From NCBI RefSeq assembly GCF_010015445.1, contig NC_053112.1, forward strand, positions 38,204,665 to 38,268,664: DNA of 64,000 nucleotides. Direction: 5' to 3'. Numbering within the stretch: position 1 is the stretch's first letter; each line of letters opens with the position of its first letter. Origin of the DNA: Perca fluviatilis. Its lineage: Eukaryota; Chordata; Actinopteri; Perciformes; Percidae. The notes below the pieces were generated by a model. It was not told where the DNA came from. It saw only the letters and a list, made by a program, of their open reading frames with translations, and did not search any database. Positions 12,260-25,029 of this stretch are shown piece by piece. Both the position numbers and the translations under genes were made by a program.

Positions 12260-14382
12260 AAATTATATCCTTAGGTGTGTCAAATAATACCTCAGTCTCA
12301 GTTCCTCCGGACTGATTTAAAAAAAAGAAATCTTGCAATTCAAAAGCTTCGCCAACCAGCTAATGCAATAGCACCCAAAGCAAGAATAGTCCACTGCAGT
12401 CCATGGAAACAGTCACCTCCGACAAATGTTAACTTGAACTGTCAGGTATCATAAAATACACATGCCTTCTCTCGGTTCTGTTCACCAGTGCTTTATCCTT
12501 TTTACCCTCCGAGTAAAACTTCAAAAAAGTTTCTCTTGGAACGTATTTTGCAGCACTGTCGATGTCATAGTAGGCCTCGCCTACTTCCTTTTCTAGGTTG
12601 CAGCAGTGCTTTCAGTCTCGCTGTAGGTAGGTGCAAAATGACCACAATAAAAAAAACATATGCAAACAAGGTTACCTTCCTCCCACCCTTGATTCTCATG
12701 AAATGTTGTTCCCTTTTTTCTGAGGTGATAAACTACTGTGGGTTCAGGTCTCTCTGACTCACTAGAAATTACTTTGCCTACACGTTGACCTCACTGTTAG
12801 AGGCATAAAATATGGCCACAGGTAGTTCTCTGAATAGTTGTTGCCATGGTGTTTGAAGCTGCCTGTGGAGCATTTGAATTCAGGCAGGATGTGTTGATTT
12901 GTTGAGTGCTGTAGATCATTTGAGTGAAGTGTTGCTCAGTGGCTCTGGTTGTGGGTGTGGATCTGCTCTACTCTCAGGGGAGAGGATGAAGAAGATGATG
13001 TTGTGAAGAGAATCTTGTCTCACTTTTAATTTGACAACACTTGGAAATGTGTTGGAGGTTTTTGGCTGGAAATGAGTGTTTCGACAACTGTGTGGGTGCC
13101 AGCAGCAAGCTGTAAATCTTGTATTGTCTGAATGTGTACATGCATGAGAATGGCTTTGTCTTGTATAGACACCTACATACATTGTAAAAAAGGGTTCATG
13201 TGTATTGTGTGCATGCATGTTTTCATAGGGCAAGTGCGACTATGTTCTTTGTTTGAGTGCATGTATTTACTCAAGCACAAAGAGTGCTCTAAAGATCCCA
13301 ACCAATCACTTTGCCTCTCTGCGTATCGGCACACCTGCTCTCTGTGTTATAAATAGACGGTGGATACATCAATTCCCTCGTGTCACACAGCTCAAGTTCA
13401 GAAACTTGTGTTTTGACAGAAGGGAGAGAAGACACTCTCCACAAAGACAGACGATAGCTGATAAGCTGTGCTAACCTGCTGCCACACAATCATGGCTTTT
13501 AATGTGTGTATTTGTATTCTTTTGTCTTAATAATAGCTTAATAAAAGTTAAGACGTAACATGATTAGTTCATGGTTAAGGCTCAGTTGGGCAGTTTTATT
13601 TTAGTTCTCTTTTTTTATCATTTGACATTAAAATACAACTAGTTCCTTTTCATCAGAACCATAATTAAAATCAGCTTTAATGGCCAAGTAAGTGTGAACA
13701 CATACAGGGAAATTGACTCTGGCTTTTTGTTGCTCTCACAGTACATACAGCACACAGAAATAGACATATACAGCTGTACATAGTAAACAAGGTATTTGTA
13801 TTTTTATGCTGTTATCACCATAAGATGCCTATTAACAACAGGCGAGGGGACTGCCGATGAAAAATAGGCATTAAGCTAACTCGGGTGCATTTACTTACTT
13901 TTCTTTTTTTTTCTAAAGAATGTTAATGGTTCCATTAACAACAAAAAAAAAATTTGAATAAACATACACATACTACTTACTTACACAAAATATGTACAGA
14001 TATGAATTTGTATATATAATGTATATAAACATATACACGTACATACATATACGTTCGTACATACACACATTTAAACAGACAGCTCAATGAGGATTGTAAA
14101 CAGGAAGACAATAGGGCGATGCAAAAGGGCAAATGATGCTGGAATACATAATTGGTAATGTGTATGTAATGTATTCCTTTGGACAGAAATGTACTCCACT
14201 GTACCAAAAAAATAAAAATAAACAACAAAACTACATTGTGGGAACAGTTTCCCAATGAAGGCTAGATAGTATCTATCTGAGCGAAAGAACTTTTAAGATT
14301 TGTTCTTCTTCGATGCCAGTCCGCAACCCTGATACTTGATTGCTTAATTGCTTTTCCAAAATGATGTCAACAACATCAAATA
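12260..14382. other. Intergenic, no gene recognised
   Basis: Probably contains the promoter and 5' noncoding exon of the minus-strand MYADM-like gene, but none could be fixed. A TATAAATA sequence occurs at about 13349-13356 without a recognisable gene beside it. A LINE 3'-end-like stretch, antisense, lies at about 13670-13760 (it resembles the tail near 44190). Other ORFs are short and featureless. Confidence 0.4.
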
Positions 14383-16010
14383 TTAAAGGGGACGTATTAT
14401 GCTTTTCCGTGTTTTCTGTCATATCTACAATGTTATAATGTTCATGTTAAACGTGGCCGAAACTTCTATTAATGAGGTAAATGTATTTTAGACAAATCCC
14501 TGTGTGCTAAAATGTTCAGATTTCCAACTATTCTGAACACTCCGGTTTCAACAGTTTTTTCTACTCTCGGCTAAGTCTTACGCCAAGCTTCTCTAAGCCA
14601 AGCTTCTATGATTGATCATCTGCTCCAAGTAGGCAGCACTGGAGTGTTTTTTTTTAAGCCACTGCGGTGTTAACATTGTCTGTATGTAGCTTACTACATG
14701 CTAACAGCAGTAAAATATGTCATCTTGGCTGCATGTTGTTAAATTCTCCACAATTCGGGTCAAATTACTCCCTGAAACATTTTCTGTTAATAGTATTCGG
14801 TTTAAAAGCCTTTATCTGCAATTTTTGACGGTAGAAAGTGCTGCTTCGTTCCACTACAATTTAACGTTAGCATACTGCTAATTATTAAGCAGCTACATGC
14901 TAACGACATAGCTATAATCTTGGCCAATGCTGGTCATTTCTCCCCAAATTCCATTCATTTTACTGCTGGGACATGTCCGGTAGTGTAATATTTGGTTAAG
15001 AAGCTTTATTAGTGATTTTTCACCATACAAAGTCCTGCAGTAGCTCCAGCTTCAACTAGTGAAACCATAGACAGTGGAATGAATAGACAAAGCGACGCCG
15101 TAGATGTCCACAGACACCAGTGAAGGATATTAGAAGCACTTTTCCAGTGATGGCTGAGCGTTACTATGCAGCCTCAAACTGAGCTTGCCGACATAGATGT
15201 GACATGATGTAAGTCTTCTGGTAGCTGTGCCAAGAGAAATCTCAATCATTCCCAATCTTGCAGAGACGGAGTATATGTAAGGAGATAACATAGGCACAGG
15301 CTAATTATTGCTAACTAAAATGCTAGTTAACATTAGTAATTAAACTTAAACAGCGAATGTAAGTTGAAACTGCCCTGCGACGCTCTCCTGACTATACGAT
15401 AATTTGTCTACTATTCGACAGAAAGTCGTGGTTATGACACAATCGTTAGCCTATTTTTATAATAACGTCTGATACTGAGCCATAACGTGAGATACAAGGT
15501 AATGGATCCTTTTATACATTGTTGTATTTCTTTAAAAATAAATAATGGACAAATAATTTTTAAACGCTTCAGATGTAAAGTTATTCGCTGTCAAAATGAC
15601 CGGAAATGAATGGCAGTCAATGGAATGCTAATAGTCAGGTTCATTATATTCAGATTTTAACCTTTGTGGGATTTTTTGGGGGATTTGCTAAACTATACAT
15701 TTTTTGAAAGGTTATTGTATAAGGAGTCAGAAAATCAATGTTTGCATTTGCTCAGATGTCTATATGGCGGCCATATTGAAGTTTAAAAAATGGTCGCTGT
15801 AAAATTTAAAATTGTAATATCTCGAATTTCTGAATCAACTGGATTGTTGATTTTTACTGCTAAACCCACACTGTAAGGGTCAAGGAATCCAATGGTGCTA
15901 GTTACACTTTACCATATTAACCCTTCGATGCATGAGTAGGTAGTAGTTTTTTTATATCACTCATTAAAACATTTAATATTTATTGTGGAAATTATGGTAT
16001 GGTGCTTGTG

Positions 16011-17370
16011 CAGAAGCTGAGCAAAAAAACAGCGACTGTATTGACAGTCAAGGATCTGAGTGGCTGCTTCAATGACAGACTGATGCAACTAACGTGAGAT
16101 TATGATGAAATCATCCTTGTGTTTGACACATATAGGGCAGATTCTCTGAAGAGTGCAACTAGAGATAAACGAAGACAAGAAAAAGCTTCTATTCAGCATC
16201 AAGTCAGAGATGACACCAACATCAAACACATCCCAATGAGCAGGTTCCTCTCCCATGACAAGACTAAGAGTGATCTGACTGAATATCTTGCTGCCAAAAC
16301 TCTGGAGTACAACAAGGGATCCTCCAAGCTGATCATCACATCTGCTTCTGGGCTCACTAGGAGCAACAAAGACCTTGTCTTTGAAGAAAACAACCACAAA
16401 GAGGCAGACACACTGCTGATCCACCAGGCTGCGCTGGCTTCACAGCAAAACCCACATGATGCACAGTTGGTGTTTTTCTCACCAGATACAGATGTTTTAG
16501 TGCTAGTCACAGCAAACTATGATCTCATGTTGAAGAACACGTCCATTTCTATGGCCTCTGGTGCAGATTGAACCACTGTAGTGAGCTCTAGGTAAAGAAA
16601 GAGTAAAGGCTTTGCCAGCCTTCCATGCATTCACTGGGGCTGACAACACAGGAAGGTTCTCCCGCATAGGATAGACAACCTGGCTACAGGTCTACCTCAA
16701 AGCAAATGAAGATATTGTCAAAGCTATGCATTTTGCATTCTCATTTTGGATGAAGCAGATGTGACAGAAGGAATGCTGTCAGCCCTGAAATCCTTTATAT
16801 GTGCAGTTCAACATCAACTCAACTGCAATGGACTGTTAAAATGGACTGTTTTTATATAGCACTTTTCTAGTCTTACTCAAAGCACTTTTACATAGTACAG
16901 AAACCATTCACCATTCACACACATTCATATGCTGTGGCCGAGGCTGCCGTAGAAGGTGCCACCTGCTCATCAGATACACACTCACACACATTTACACTCC
17001 GACGCGCAGCACCGGGGGGCAACTCGGGGTTCAGTGTCTTCGACATAGGACTGCATAGAACCACCAACCTTCCGATTGGCAGGCGACCACTCTACCACTG
17101 AGCCACAGCCGCCCCATAGAGAAGAGTATGGGCACAGGCAGCCATTGCTCTGCAGGATCCACAGCTGGATCATCTGCAAAACGGATATTTCAGACACTCG
17201 GATGGCATGCTCAAACCAGTGACCACAGAGGTCCTCCCAGCTCCAAAGGCCATCCTTGAGTTGATTCAATGCCAGTTGTAAATCTGCTCTTCTGGGAGGT
17301 GCTCCTGCAGAGTGCAGCAGCCAGTGCCAGAACGATGACGATTCCCAAGCCGTGATGTATGAAAGCAATG
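16011..17370 (+). pseudogene. Decayed gene of an unnamed element-borne family, possible PIN/FEN-like nuclease
   Basis: The longest intact piece is 16119-16571 (150 codons), but the same protein can be followed from about 16011, past a TGA at 16096-16098, and beyond the TGA at 16569-16571. Segments in order: VFDTYR; a SHDKTKSDLTEYLA block; an EAD block (16402-16412 region); SPDTDVLVL (about 16476-16503); LPAFHAFTGADNTGRFSR (about 16610-16665); then, after a SINE, PAPKAILELIQC (about 17235-17275) and a Cys-containing tail. The EAD...SPDTD spacing resembles acidic active-site motifs of PIN/FEN-type nucleases; this is inference. From memory, multi-copy proteins of this layout with a Cys-rich C-terminus occur in fish and invertebrates without a name. 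This copy is dead: at least two stops, a frameshift near 16730-16745 and a SINE insertion. Confidence 0.6.
16841..17115 (-). mobile_element. tRNA-derived SINE
   Basis: Read on the minus strand from 17115 it begins GGGGCGGCTGTGGCTCAGTG and has a clear A box (TGGCTCAGTGGTAGAG) and a B box with one or two changes (GGTTCTATGC). The tail runs into TAAAAGTGCTTTGAGTAAGA and ends in a TATATAAAAA stretch. It interrupts the decayed gene of the surrounding element. Confidence 0.8.
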
Positions 17371-18286
17371 ATGATTATGATGATGTATAGAAACTGTCTA
17401 ATTAAAAAGGTTGCTTAATCATACTGTGGTCTAAATGTGCATGTCGATGTTCCAGAACATCCACGTTTTACAGTAGCTAATTTTAAACTAGTCAATAAAA
17501 GGAGCTCTGAGTTATCTGACCAACAGCTTGTGATATGTAGTTCTTTTACCCATATTGTGGATGTATTTCAGTGGGATGATAAAAAAACATGGTTTTTGAG
17601 GAACATGGAACATTAAATGCAAACAACTTTTCATTACAATGATATTGCAAGAAAACAACCACAGCGGGTCATTTTTGACCCACTTATGCATCTATGGGTT
17701 AATGTGTTAAAGTCGTGTAGCTTTATAACTAGCACCATTGGATTCCCTGACCCTGAAAATGTGGGTTTAGAAGTTAAAATCAACATTCCAGCTTATTCAG
17801 AAGCCGAGATATTACAAATTAAAGTTTTACGGTGGCCATTTAAAAGAAATTCAATATGGCCGCCACATAGACATCTGGGCAAATGCAAACATTGATTTTC
17901 TGACTCCTCATACAATAACCTTTCCAGAAATGTATAGTTTAGCAAATCCCCAGTGATCCTGACTATAACGGCAGGTGATGGTTTGTTAGCATTAAAGTGT
18001 CTCCATAGAAGGTGTGCTTTGCCCCCTTTACCCCCTTGTGAAACATGGAGTGGAGGGTCCAGAGATTCCAGGAAGCATGCTGGCCAATCAGAGCAGAGGA
18101 GTGCTTAAAGAGACAGGCGCTCCTACAGAGTGTCTCATACAGAGGGTGAATACAGGTGCATCAGCCATGGGCAGTAAATGAAAAATAAAGTGTTTTTTTA
18201 AACATTAAAGCACGTAAAAATGTTCTAGTACAAAACACAAAATGCAAGTATAATCCTGAAAATGCTATATAATAGTTGCCCTTTAA

Positions 18287-18950
18287 TAATGATTTAGTAA
18301 TTCTTGCACAGGGAAATATAGAAATATAGTTTTTTTTGCAATTTCTGCATGGAACTACTAGGCCTACCCCTCTGTGGTAACAATATGAATCTTAACTTTT
18401 CACAGAGGTCCCAGATGATTGGAGCAGAGATGGAAGGCTGCCTGTAGTACTGGATGAGCAGCAGCAGAGGGGGACCATCTTCATGTTATGAACACAGATG
18501 CAGCAGGAAGAAAAAACTGTCTGTACTAACTACTACTACCTCTTTACTCGCAGAATACAATGTACCCGCCTAGTGACCAAAACTTTCATCATACTGTAGA
18601 TGAAGGCACATACTTAGTGTGTGTGTACAATATATATATATATATATATATTGGCACGAACCCCCAACTGCTCACCTGTCCAGCAGTTGCAGCCCCCTCA
18701 CTCTGACATCTCTCCATGTGTGTGCATGTATAGGATCTGAGCATGTGTGTGTATTTCAGGCCTGTGTGTAGTGTGTTCTAACAACTGAGTGAAAAGATTT
18801 TTATTATTATTTATATAATATATAAACTTTATGCTTTATACTTCTACTCCAATACAATTCAGAGGAAAATTTTGTAAGTTTTACCCGTCTATATTTACTT
18901 GCAGATTCAGATTAAAAATACAATACATAATCAACACATGAATTACGATG
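18287..18950. other. Intergenic, no gene recognised
   Basis: Only a short (TA)n tract at about 18631-18651 stands out. Confidence 0.5.
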
Positions 18951-19060
18951 TGTATCATCTGTTAACTTTATTGATCCCTGGGTGGAAAAATTCACAAGCT
19001 ACCCAGCAGTATGTAAAATAAGTACTATTAGCCCCAACCTTATCAGCTGTAACAGTAACG
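18950..19060 (-). mobile_element. LINE 3'-end-like fragment, antisense
   Basis: Contains ACTTTATTGATCCCTGGGTG, which looks like the reversed 3' end of a fish non-LTR retrotransposon or its SINE partner. No ORF. Confidence 0.4.
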
Positions 19061-19149
19061 TGATTAATGCATCAATAATTATAATACACATTATATTATT
19101 CTGAAATAGGCCATTCTGCATAATGATTGCTTTTTAACAAGCACCTGTG

Positions 19150-19805
19150 TGTTCTTCTGAACAATCAGCTGGACCTGGACTGGACAGAAAACACATATGC
19201 ACTGTTCAAAAAAGGACAGAGCAGACTCTATCTGCTGAGGAGACTCCGGTCTTTTGGAGTTCAGGGGCCACTCCTGAGGATGTTCTTTTGACTCTGTGGT
19301 GGCATCAGCCATCTTGTGGTCTGCTGAGGGAGCAGCATCGCAACTGCTGACAGGAAGGGACCAAACAAAATGGTTAGAAAGGCCAGCTATGTCCTGGGAT
19401 GCCCAGTGGAACCAGTGGATTTGGGAAGAGAAAGGAGAAGGATAGCCAAGCTTTAGACAACATGTCCCCCGCCTCCTGCAGTCCACTCTGACAGCACTGA
19501 GCGAAGGAGAGAAAGCGCAGGTCCTTCCTTCCTGCTGCTGTCACACCTTATAATCAGCACTGCTCCAAGTACACTACTTACCAAAACTGACAACTCGCTC
19601 ATGTGCAATATCAAGGTTTACTTATCTGTGCAATACCATTTTCAATATTTTATTTATATTATATATTTTAATTATTCCTTTAAGTCTGTTAACTTTTTTA
19701 TATTTCCCCCTTACTGTTAACTGCTTTTTTACTTTGTGCATCCCCTTTGCTGCTGTAACACTGCAAATGTCCCTGTTGTGGGGCTAGTAAAGAATTAGCC
19801 TATCT
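19150..19805 (+). pseudogene. Non-LTR retrotransposon (LINE) C-terminal reverse-transcriptase remnant
   Basis: Plus-strand translation across frames gives KKGQSRLYLLRRLRSFGVQG (about 19209-19268), a motif common just after the RT domain of fish LINEs, followed by RKASYVLGCPVEPVDL-like and MSPASC-like segments (about 19375-19475) with frameshifts and stops. The 3' end is the AT-rich sequence up to GGGGCTAGTAAAGAATTAGCC. It is 5'-truncated and dead. The exact clade is not decided. Confidence 0.65.
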
Positions 19806-19809
19806 CTTA

Positions 19810-21270
19810 CTTTTTAAATATGTTGCGATGAATACTTCTGGGTTTTAAGTAAAGTAAAGTAAGTACAAATTTGAATGCAGGACGATTCCTTGTATAAAAA
19901 AAAAGAAGTACTTCTACACTGTATTGCTACTTTTACTTAAGTAAATGATCTGAGTACTTTTTGGCTATATACAGTACATTACTGCTTCCTGTTGACTGTT
20001 GAGTCCTTGTAAGTTGTAATTTTTGAATACCTAAAAGATTTTTATCCAATGCAGTCATGTTGTAATTTTAAAGGCTGTTTTAATGGAGAAATCATTAACG
20101 TTTCCTGAAATTAAATCAGATATGTGTTAATACTCGTTGTTGGTGTGATGATGTTGGGTCTTAGACACATTCACAGACACAAACACCTACTGTATGGCAT
20201 GATAGTGATGTGGGTTTGAAAGAGATCGCAAAAATACTAAAAAAAGGTTTTTATTTCTTGATCAGAAAGGTAACTTGCTTGACATTTATCTGGCAGGAAG
20301 TCAATATGTGTGTTAGAACTCAAAAGGACCAAGAGCAAGATGTCATCAAAAATGGGAAATAAGGTAAAAGATATGTGAAAAGAGCTAAAGTACAAGAGCT
20401 TAGGGTTTCAATTAACACATGTACTTACTGTAATTTAAATACTTAGTTATTCTCTGAATCATAGTGTTTTATTTTGACCTATAAAAGTTAATACTACTAC
20501 TCCTACTACTACTTTGGTTATACTGTATAGCACCCTTCAAAACCAAGTTACAAGGAGAGTCAGAAAAGACCGAACCAACAGATGTACACTGCAATAAAAT
20601 ACAAACTATTAAGATTAAACTCTAAAGAAATTTAACAGTCGAAATGAAAAAGAACTAATTTGCAGTAATTTATTTTCTGAGGCTGTCCTTGTTTCATTTC
20701 TAAACCTCTCATTGTTGTGATTTGTATGTAAGACCTGTAAGATAGATGATAAAAGGTTAGACTATAAAAATGCCTTAAGTGGAATTAATAACATGGCACT
20801 GAAAGCAAGCTAAATGAACAGAGTAATAATAATAATAATATCTTTTTTTAATTATTTCGCAGTGGTGTTTAACCACAAATAATAAAATAAAAAAATCTAT
20901 TGGAACATTAAGCTTCCTCATTCCAGTAAAGGCTCTGACCACGAGAGACAACGTGTGAAACACTTAAGATGAGCAAAAAAACAAAGGTGTGACATTTTGG
21001 TTCATGTGGTGTAGCAGGGTGCTATTATCGTGTATGTACATTCACACATTAAAAGGAGGAACTGTGTCTTTTAATTAATGCTACGTTGCTATGATTAATC
21101 CTACACAAAGCAGCTTTGACAAACTTTGCAAAACAAGATATTGTGATAATTTCACAAATCAGCCAGTATATACTTTCACATTTTGTTGTGTTTTAAGGTG
21201 GGATGCATCTGCAAACTTGCATCACAGACAAAGAGCACAGTTCAATCGTGTGATACAGGAAATGATGTAT
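19810..21270. other. Intergenic, no gene recognised
   Basis: AT-rich. Short AAGTACTT-rich stretch at about 19850-19980 resembles hAT ends elsewhere in the window; (AAT)n at about 20826-20841. No coding signal. Confidence 0.5.
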
Positions 21271-21274
21271 GCAT

Positions 21275-23275
21275 CTCTTGAGATGCCTATGTACGTGTCA
21301 TTTAAACAGATTTTGTTTCCACTTTTGCTGTTGTTTCAAAAAAAGAGCAAACAACAAAACATGAAATCCAAGTGGGGTGAACCATCTAATTTTTATAGGC
21401 ACTACTGTATAAATACCTGGAACAAATATCATATTGGATGATAGCGCTTAAACATGCAGCAGAAATAGCAATTAAGAATAAGAAACAGTTACTGTCATCT
21501 CCAGAGATACATACAAACTTCCTGTGTCACACAGTAAAACTGTGCTACTCTATCTGTTAGCGCTGCACGTTTTCAGATGTATCCCACTTTTAAACACTGC
21601 AAAACTAGATACTGTATATAGATTGGATATCCAAAACGGACCAGTCCACCCGAACGTTGGACCTTGCTGGAAAAGGCCTTATGGTATTGGTAGTAAAAAT
21701 CCTTCCATACTTGAGGTTCAGATCACCAATCAACGCTAAATAAGAGTCAAGTTCCTGTCTTCTTTCCGGGTACACAGAACAAATTACATCCCAAAATAAC
21801 CCGAAAGCCACCAAAAACTGTCCTATGCCTGGGGTCCGCTGACTTGACATACAAACTTCCTGTGTCACACAGTAAAACTGTACTACTGTATCTGTTAGCG
21901 CTGCACGTTTTCAGATGTATCCCACGATTCAAAACTAGATACTGTGTATAGATTGGATAATATGTGCAATAATAAACTATAAGTAGCATTTATTGTCTGT
22001 ACACAATTCTTTCTTTTTACTGTTTGAACGGCCCTCCATCAACGCAGCAATTTTTGTCCTGTTCCCACACTACAATTAACCAAAATATCACCGGTTTGGT
22101 CTGGGTTCAGTTTTGTTCTTCTGACGCATTTCTCACTGTGTCTCATGTGGTCGAGCTCAGTTACTTGAATGAGGAAGCTTGCTTGTTGCAGAAGCTTTAC
22201 CGTTTATGAAGCATAAAGTAAGAAGGAAAGATGCACCATATTGAATAGGCCATGTAGGCCTAGTTTTATAGACAAGTCCGTCATTAGGTTACTGTAAAGA
22301 ACCATACCGTCTTTGAAGGTTTAACTCTTAAACTGCAAACTATGTATATTCATTTTGTCACATGAACTCATACAAAGTACAACTCCAGTAAAAATGTAAA
22401 ACTATGTATGTAAAAATAAAAATCCCATCAGCTCCTTCAACTTGTGCATGATTTATCATAAAGGATTGTGTGGCCGTCAGATTGGCACACAGAAAGAGTC
22501 ACCCGTTTAAATGGCAATGGGACACTGTCTGTTGTACTTCGTATGATTTCACGTGACAAAATGAATATACATAGTTTGCAGTTTAAGAGTTAAACCTTCA
22601 AAGACAGTATGGTTCTTTACAGTAACCTAATGACTGACTTGTCTAAAAAAACAAGGCCTACATGGCCTATTCAATATGGTGCTAACGGTAAAGCTTTTGC
22701 AAAAGCAAGCTTCCTCATTCAAGTAACTGAGCTCGACCACATGAGACACAGTGAGATGTTTCAGATAAACAAAACTGAACCAAGGCCAAATGTGTGACAT
22801 TTTGGTTAATTATAGTGTTGGAACAGGACAAAAATTGCTGCTTTGATGGAGGGCCGTTAAACAGTAAAAAGAAAGAATTGTGACAATAAATGCTGCTTAT
22901 AGTTTATTATTGCACATATTATCCAATCTATACACAGTATCTAGTTTTGCAGTGTTTAAAAGTGGGATACATCTGAAAACGTGCAGCGCTAACAGATAGA
23001 GTAGCACAGTTTTACTGTGTGACACAGGAAGTTTGTATGTATCTCTGGAGATGACAGTAACTGTTTCTTATTCTTAATTACTATTTCTAGTGCATGTTCG
23101 CTATCAACCAATATGATATTTGTTCCAGGTATTTATACAGTAGTGCCTATAAAAATTTGATGGTTCACCCCACTTGGATTTCATGTTTTGTTGTTTGCTC
23201 TTTTTTGAAATAACAGCAAAAGTGAAAACAAAATCCTTTAAATCCATTTAAGTGACACATACATAGGCATGATGC
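21275..23275. repeat. 2-kb inverted repeat (fold-back element)
   Basis: About 1 kb at 21275-22345 returns as its reverse complement at about 22565-23275. Paired landmarks include GAAATCCAAGTGGGGTGAAC (left, about 21363) with GTTCACCCCACTTGGATTTC (right, about 23163), and GCGCTGCACGTTTTCAGATG with its complement near 22970. The spacer of ~220 bp is AT-rich. The left arm has an internal duplication of a ~130-bp segment (about 21500-21620 and 21845-21965) around a unique 220-bp stretch. A single arm occurs alone at 44630-45145. Confidence 0.85.
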
Positions 23276-23501
23276 CTTGTACCCAGTCTCCAACTAATTT
23301 GAATGAAGATCACCTGTGTGTAATTAAGATGAAAAGACAACAGCTGGTTAGTCAATTTCCTACTTTACTGCAAACATCCCATTACAGCGTATAAGGATTT
23401 TGAATAATTGGAGTGAGCATTAGTTGAAGGAGAGAAGAAGACCTTGGACTAGACTGGCCATATGGGTCAGCTATGTAGGAAACCAGTAGAGGGTCAGTTA
23501 A

Positions 23502-25005
23502 AGGAGAAATTTGTCCGATTTTTACCTGAATCTTGATCGCTAGATGTCACAGAGTACTGTCGATAGGAAAAAAAAACGCGGGACTAGAGCTAGCCTTCAG
23601 AAACGCTATTACTGTGCAAGCCACAGGCATCATTTGGCCCGTTTCCATGTAGTTACATAATCACTGATATGTCATAACCAGTTGTTAAATTGGGCTGGGG
23701 CTCTCTGGGGCTCAGCCCCGGAACATAAGCCTGCACGTTTGTCGGGATGTGCCTGCTTGCAGTCTAAAAATGTCACATAAAATTTCATGAAAGTGATGCT
23801 TTTGAAAACATGATATTTCTGACAATGAATGAAAGATTTTTTAAATGGCATGTCTATTTTGTCTCGGCGGAGCTGAGATGAGAACAATCAGAACATGGCA
23901 ACAACCTGCCCAGAACTGCAGACAATTCACCACTGCGGGTCAACTACATAACGCCGAAGTGTCTACGTCGGAAGGATTAACAGATAAAATGCCTTCTCCT
24001 AAAGCTAAAAACACCGTTCGCAGCGGTGGAAGCCCGGTGCTCGGAAGCTCCAACGGCCGCTATGAGTTCATGTCGCTGACCAAGCCGTGGAACCGGTTCT
24101 CGCTGTCACATCTCCTCCAGCGGCAGGGCTCTGAGCATCGGAGAGCCCCACTCGGCGCCGTGTGTGCGTGTGTGTGTGTGTTTTTGTTTGTGCATGTCTG
24201 TGTTGTAGTAAAGAGAGAGATTGGAAGAAGGAAGTTTGTGTGAGGTGGAACTGGTCACCACAGACCCAAATCTTCTCAGCTGTTGCTACTGTCATATGCT
24301 GCAGTGTCTCCTCATGTGGCACATTGTATGGGTCACTTCTTATATCATAACAAGGTAATACAATGTGTAATCAAGTGATGACTGTTTAACAGTAATGTAA
24401 ATGCTAAATGCCCTAATACCTGTTTGATACTACAACAATGCAAAGTATAGGCTCTTAAACTTGCAGTTTTGCACATATCATGTAAGACTCGATTTCTCCA
24501 TTTCTTTGCACAAAACTCTCCAGAAAGTGCCATTTAACGGTTTATTTTTTAAATTTTATTCTGGGGGGAGCATACCCCCGCACCCCCCTAGGGAGAGCCC
24601 CCCCCACATAAGAAATCCCAATTTAAACCCTGGTCATAACCACTACAGTGCTCAATTACCTATATTTGAGGGGGAAATAAACGAAGGAAAAGAGGTAGGT
24701 GACAGTACAAACTTTGAATTTAAACGGTTTCTTCACAGTGTTTGAGTTGAAAACGCATCTTGGTGTCACGTAAGGGCCCTGTTCATGTTGCACAGACATT
24801 TTAATTGCATTTTGTGTCTGTTAAGAGGTACAAAGGCACTCTTTAGAACATGCCCCCACAATTGACATTTTAGCTAACTGGGAACTCTGGCCATTAGCTG
24901 CAGCAACTCCAATTTGCTAGCACCGATTTTGTCGTTTTTTTCCCCTATTGACAGTACTCGGATACTCTAGCGATCAAGATTCAGGTAAAAATCAAGCTGG
25001 CCTAA
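23502..25005. mobile_element. TTAA-type DNA transposon
   Basis: The left end follows TTAA (23498-23501) and starts AGGAGAAATTTGTCCGATTT. The reverse complement of 24920-25005 repeats TTTTTACCTGAATCTTGATC and the rest of the subterminal sequence, giving inverted termini of at least 70 bp. The right TTAA is not preserved. The right end of a related copy sits at 33520-33677. Confidence 0.65.
23986..24170 (+). other. GC-rich exon-like ORF segment inside the transposon
   Basis: From the ATG at about 23989 a ~60-codon open stretch (residues include KAKNTVRSGGSPVLGSSNGR, then EFMSLTKP and SLSHLLQRQGSEHRR) has the CpG and GC content of a first coding exon, unlike the AT-rich surroundings. It then runs into a GTGTGTGCGTG tract where the frame becomes meaningless. 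I do not recognise the protein. It may be a host exon captured by the element, or the element's own first exon. Confidence 0.35.
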
Positions 25006-25029
25006 AGCAACAGTTCAAGTCTACAGTCA

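Larger units (their letters stand above)
15678..17952. mobile_element. Inner element with ~270-bp terminal inverted repeats
   Basis: The sequence at about 15678-15950 returns inverted at about 17690-17952. Paired landmarks are GGGGATTTGCTAAACTATAC, GTCAGAAAATCAATGTTTGC and GGAATCCAATGGTGCTAGTTA. The arms enclose a decayed gene (16011-17370). Neither a target duplication nor a transposase was identified, so the class is open. Confidence 0.75.
14387..18282. mobile_element. TTAA-flanked DNA transposon (piggyBac/Kolobok-like), nested
   Basis: The element is bounded by TTAA on both sides (14383-14386 and 18283-18286) with inverted ends AGGGGACGTATTATGC and, reverse-complemented, AGGGCAACTATTATAT. 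TTAA targeting is typical of piggyBac and Kolobok; there is no matching transposase. It appears to have been invaded by a second element at about 15678-17952. Confidence 0.7.

Noticed and set aside
13349..13356. TATAAATA as a promoter
   Set aside because: No transcript structure, exon or downstream gene could be tied to it.
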